DNA of 58,230 bases, taken from NCBI GenBank assembly GCA_024641025.1, contig JAHEDW010000005.1, positions 1-58,230 on the forward strand, read 5' to 3'. The DNA is from Gallionella sp. (GTDB lineage: Bacteria; Pseudomonadota; Gammaproteobacteria; Burkholderiales; Gallionellaceae). Of this stretch, positions 55,751 to 58,230 are shown piece by piece; positions within the stretch are counted from its first letter, which is position 1, and each line of letters opens with the position of its first letter. A model generated the notes under the pieces. That model did no database searches, was not told the DNA's origin, and was given only the letters and a program-made list of their open reading frames with translations. Made by a program: the position numbers and the translations under genes.

Positions 55751-56278
55751 TCAACCTTTTCTGCGCAACGACATGCGCTCCATCAAACCATCCTTGTCAA
55801 TTAACTGATGTTTGATTGCGCCCAGCAAATGCACCGTTACAACTACGATCAGTACCGTCACCATGACTTCGTGAACTTCATGAGCAAAAACGTGCTCATA
55901 TCCACCCTCTTTCGGCAGCAGACTTGCATCCCCTGCCAACAAAGCTTTTCCTGCATCACTGGTGATGATCGTCGTCATTCCACTAACTGGCAACACGATC
56001 AGTATGAGATACATAATGTGTTGAATTCCTTTTGCAAACTTATCCAGCGCGGACTGTCCTGTGGCAGGGGGCGTGCCGTCTTTGCTTCTAAATATCAGAC
56101 GAGCTAGAGTAAGGAGCAGGATCGAAGCACCAACCAATGCATGAACGGCGTATTCCAACAATGTCGCCTTGCTTTCATCAGTCGCTTCTGCCAGTTCTTC
56201 ACCAAGAAACCAACCAGTAATCAGTAGTACCAAGGTAAGCCAGTGTACGATCACCATTCTTTTGCTGTATTGCGTCAT
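55751..56278 (-). CDS. Cytochrome b561 family protein
   Basis: A 175-residue inner-membrane dihaem-type cytochrome b with four predicted helices. The likely haem-ligand His residues sit in helix 1 (VIVHWLTLVLLITGWFLG), helix 2 (YAVHALVGASILLL) and the last helix pair (FAHEVHEVMVTVLIVVVTVHLLGAIKHQ). It may move electrons from quinol to superoxide or another acceptor, as CybB does. AGGAA before the ATG at 56278 favours this start over an in-frame one at 56329. It stands alone, divergent from the P-type ATPase gene. Confidence 0.9.
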   Translation of the reverse strand: MTQYSKRMVIVHWLTLVLLITGWFLGEELAEATDESKATLLEYAVHALVGASILLLTLARLIFRSKDGTPPATGQSALDKFAKGIQHIMYLILIVLPVSGMTTIITSDAGKALLAGDASLLPKEGGYEHVFAHEVHEVMVTVLIVVVTVHLLGAIKHQLIDKDGLMERMSLRRKG

Positions 56279-56329
56279 AACTATATTCCTGAAGAATTGA
56301 AGGGGTTGCCAGGTAAAATTCTTTGGCAA

Positions 56330-56743
56330 TTGATATTCATTTTTTATTCAAATGTTACATTTGATAATCACTTGTCAAATAATCACTAGTGTACTTTAAG
56401 TACAGCCAACAGCAACCCGATGACAATATTGACTGATCTAGATATCGGCAAGATAGCATTTAAATACGGCATCCGATGGTGCATTTTTCGACAATCGACG
56501 CTTATTACGCAGTTGCAGAAAGGCAATTAATGCAATTATCCGGAAATCTCACTGTATCGCAGCTTTTTCCAGTTACCCGAGAATAAAATTTACCTCTCCA
56601 CCTATCTCGCAGTATGCTCAGGTACGCATGGAACACTTGGCACTAAACCAAAGTATATTCTACCATCAAAACAATTGACCGGATTCAACACATGACCCAG
56701 AGTCCAGATAGTTTAGGCAACAAACAACCTGGTACATGACAAC
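56330..56743. promoter_or_regulatory. Divergent intergenic region with operator-like repeats
   Basis: This 414-base AT-rich region separates cytochrome b561 (minus) from the ATPase (plus). ATAATCACT occurs twice in direct repeat (56364-56372 and 56379-56387, 15-base period), followed by the perfect palindrome GTACTT-T-AAGTAC at 56391-56403. These lie about 85-125 bases upstream of the cytochrome gene. Regulatory protein unknown; no other gene is visible. Confidence 0.4.
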
Positions 56744-58230
56744 ATGACTGAAGTTCAACAAGACCAGTCCGTTTCAGGCTTAAGTTCCGCAGAAGCATTC
56801 AAGCGCATCGCAGAATTCGGCTATAACGAGTTGAACCCGCCACAGACACGTCGGTTATGGCACGCCTTTGCCGATGTGTTGCAAGAACCGATGTTCCTTT
56901 TACTTGTCGCGGCTGGAGGAATCTATCTGCTACTAGGCGATTTTGAGGACGCGCTGATGCTGATGTTCTTCGTAGTGCTAATCACTGCCATCACCGCTTC
57001 GCAGCAACACAAAAGCCAGAGAGTACTTGAAGCATTAAGGGAACTTTCCAGCCCTCGTGCCATGGTAATTCGTGACGGGATTAAGCAGCGTATTGCTGGC
57101 CGCGAAGTGGTTTCTGGTGACTTATTGCTTCTAACTGAAGGAGATCGCGTCGCTGCAGATGCTGTACTTCTCAGTTGCAACGACCTGCTTGCAGATGAAT
57201 CAATGCTGACCGGGGAATCGGTTCCGGTACGAAAGAAAACTGGCAGCACAGATGAGATTCTACGCCAGCCAGGGGGCGAAGATCAGCCCTTCGTGTATGC
57301 GGGTACGGTACTGGTGCAGGGAAGCGGAATTGGCTTGGTTACTGCAACGGGCAAGTCAAGTGCCATCGGACAAATCGGATTATCACTGGAACAAGCTCAC
57401 ACCGGCACATCGCCGCTGCGTTTACAGACCAGGCGACTTGTTCGCCGTTTCGCGATTATTGCAGGTGCTTTCTGCCTGCTACTCGTCTTCGTCTATGGCA
57501 TTTCGCGCGGACACTGGCTTGATGCCTTGCTGGCAGGTATCACACTAGCAATGGCTTCGTTGCCGGAAGAATTCCCTGTAATACTTTCTGTGTTCATGGC
57601 ACTCGGCGCATGGCGAATCTCACGAAGCAATGTTTTGACACGAAGGCTGGATGCGATCGAGACACTCGGCGCAACCACTGTGCTTTGCGCTGACAAGACT
57701 GGAACCCTGACCGAAAACCGGATGGTAATCCGCAAGTTATATAGCGATGGTCAAACGCTTCAAGTTGAAAGCCTCAGCCCGTTGCCAGAACCTTGGCACG
57801 AATTGGTTGAGTTCGGCATATTGGCAAGCGAGCAGGAACCATTTGACCCGATGGAACGAGCATTGCATGAATTAGGTGATCGTACGCTCAAGGGAAGCGA
57901 TCACCTTCACCATGAGTGGCAACTGATACACGAATACAGTCTTTCACCTGAACTGATGGCCATGTCACACGTATGGCGGGGCAACGACCAGTTGCAACAG
58001 GTGGCCGCAAAGGGAGCTCCTGAAGCTATCATAGACCTGTGTCACCTGCCCGCCCTCCAAGCAGAACATATCGAGCAGGCAGCTGCAGAGATGGCCAACC
58101 AAGGTTTGCGTGTACTGGGGGTTGCACGAGCTGAACTCGAATCTGACCAGAAATGGCCTGCACAACAGCATGACATCGAGTTTACATTCATCGGTTTGGT
58201 TGGCTTGCAGGATCCGCTTCGCATCGAAGT
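56744..58230 (+). CDS. Cation-transporting P-type ATPase, N-terminal part (continues past right edge)
   Basis: The reading frame runs from the ATG at 56744 to the window end without a stop: about 495 codons of an expected 800-900. It starts with a cation-ATPase N-domain (LSSAEAFKRIAEFGYNELNPP) and contains the actuator motif LTGESVP and the phosphorylation motif DKTGTLTENRM. Fragments of the nucleotide-binding domain (KGAPEAI and GLQDPLR) follow. In the transport helix before the P-domain the usual PEGLP-type motif reads PEEFPV, marking a less-studied branch of the P2-like ATPases. Substrate (calcium, magnesium, manganese or a monovalent ion) cannot be assigned. Confidence 0.9.
   Translation, partial: MTEVQQDQSVSGLSSAEAFKRIAEFGYNELNPPQTRRLWHAFADVLQEPMFLLLVAAGGIYLLLGDFEDALMLMFFVVLITAITASQQHKSQRVLEALRELSSPRAMVIRDGIKQRIAGREVVSGDLLLLTEGDRVAADAVLLSCNDLLADESMLTGESVPVRKKTGSTDEILRQPGGEDQPFVYAGTVLVQGSGIGLVTATGKSSAIGQIGLSLEQAHTGTSPLRLQTRRLVRRFAIIAGAFCLLLVFVYGISRGHWLDALLAGITLAMASLPEEFPVILSVFMALGAWRISRSNVLTRRLDAIETLGATTVLCADKTGTLTENRMVIRKLYSDGQTLQVESLSPLPEPWHELVEFGILASEQEPFDPMERALHELGDRTLKGSDHLHHEWQLIHEYSLSPELMAMSHVWRGNDQLQQVAAKGAPEAIIDLCHLPALQAEHIEQAAAEMANQGLRVLGVARAELESDQKWPAQQHDIEFTFIGLVGLQDPLRIE

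Overview
The window looks like a chromosomal segment of a Gram-negative betaproteobacterium of moderate GC content. A Nitrosomonadales relative (Gallionellaceae-like) is my best guess, resting on gene content and order (YciB-YciI-BolA-parvulin run, stand-alone CbiM-like membrane protein, YgfZ, OmpA proteins, c-type cytochromes) and not on any marker gene. No rRNA, tRNA, CRISPR array, intact insertion sequence or prophage was recognised. Most of the window is ordinary core genome. One 15.7-kb block, a putative surface-protein operon, stands out.

Layout. 1-1050: end of a minus-strand LolD/MacB-type ABC exporter locus. 1262-6323, plus strand: a class V aminotransferase, acetyl-CoA synthetase and an MltD-like lytic transglycosylase. 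6357-7353, minus strand: a three-gene envelope-stress set (YqjD/YqjE/YqjK-like). 7458-16858, minus strand: a Yej-type peptide ABC importer, split by a plus-strand insert holding a diguanylate cyclase, an FlK-like thioesterase and a VOC protein, with 0.8 kb of apparently non-coding DNA beside it. 16918-24664: housekeeping genes (ygfZ, a CbiM-like protein, GNAT, L,D-transpeptidase, tadA, bcp-like peroxiredoxin, phoH-like, msrB, yciB, yciI, bolA, parvulin PPIase) closed by a clear intrinsic terminator at about 24694-24722.

24899-40680: the accessory highlight. A near-consensus sigma-54 promoter precedes seven closely spaced or overlapping plus-strand genes. Four encode secreted DUF11-type proteins, one of them with about ten tandem repeats. 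One encodes an 1849-residue protein combining DUF11 and SdrD/CNA-B-like domains with a long predicted outer-membrane beta-barrel. Two encode tandem OmpA-like proteins. The first, third and fourth products begin their mature parts with a related NTAT-type strand, and all four DUF11 proteins end in the same short aromatic/hydrophobic strand followed by K or Q. I read this as a candidate dedicated surface-fibre or adhesin system with its own outer-membrane component and peptidoglycan tethers. The parts are seen in the sequence; the system-level function is inference.

40746-58230: histidine phosphatase, DjlA-like co-chaperone, patatin-like protein (minus strand); GTP-type PEPCK (plus); a membrane cytochrome and a six-haem lipoprotein (minus); purL (minus); an unusual single ORF joining an NAD(P)H-hydrate dehydratase domain to a spermidine-synthase-like domain (plus); a SIMPL-LemA-GIDE set in which the GIDE protein carries an EF-hand loop (plus); cytochrome b561 (minus); and the start of a P-type cation ATPase running off the right edge.

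Metabolically, acetyl-CoA synthetase, PEPCK and the aminotransferase suggest acetate/C2 handling and gluconeogenesis. The cytochromes indicate a respiratory lifestyle with periplasmic electron carriers, but the electron donor cannot be told from this window.
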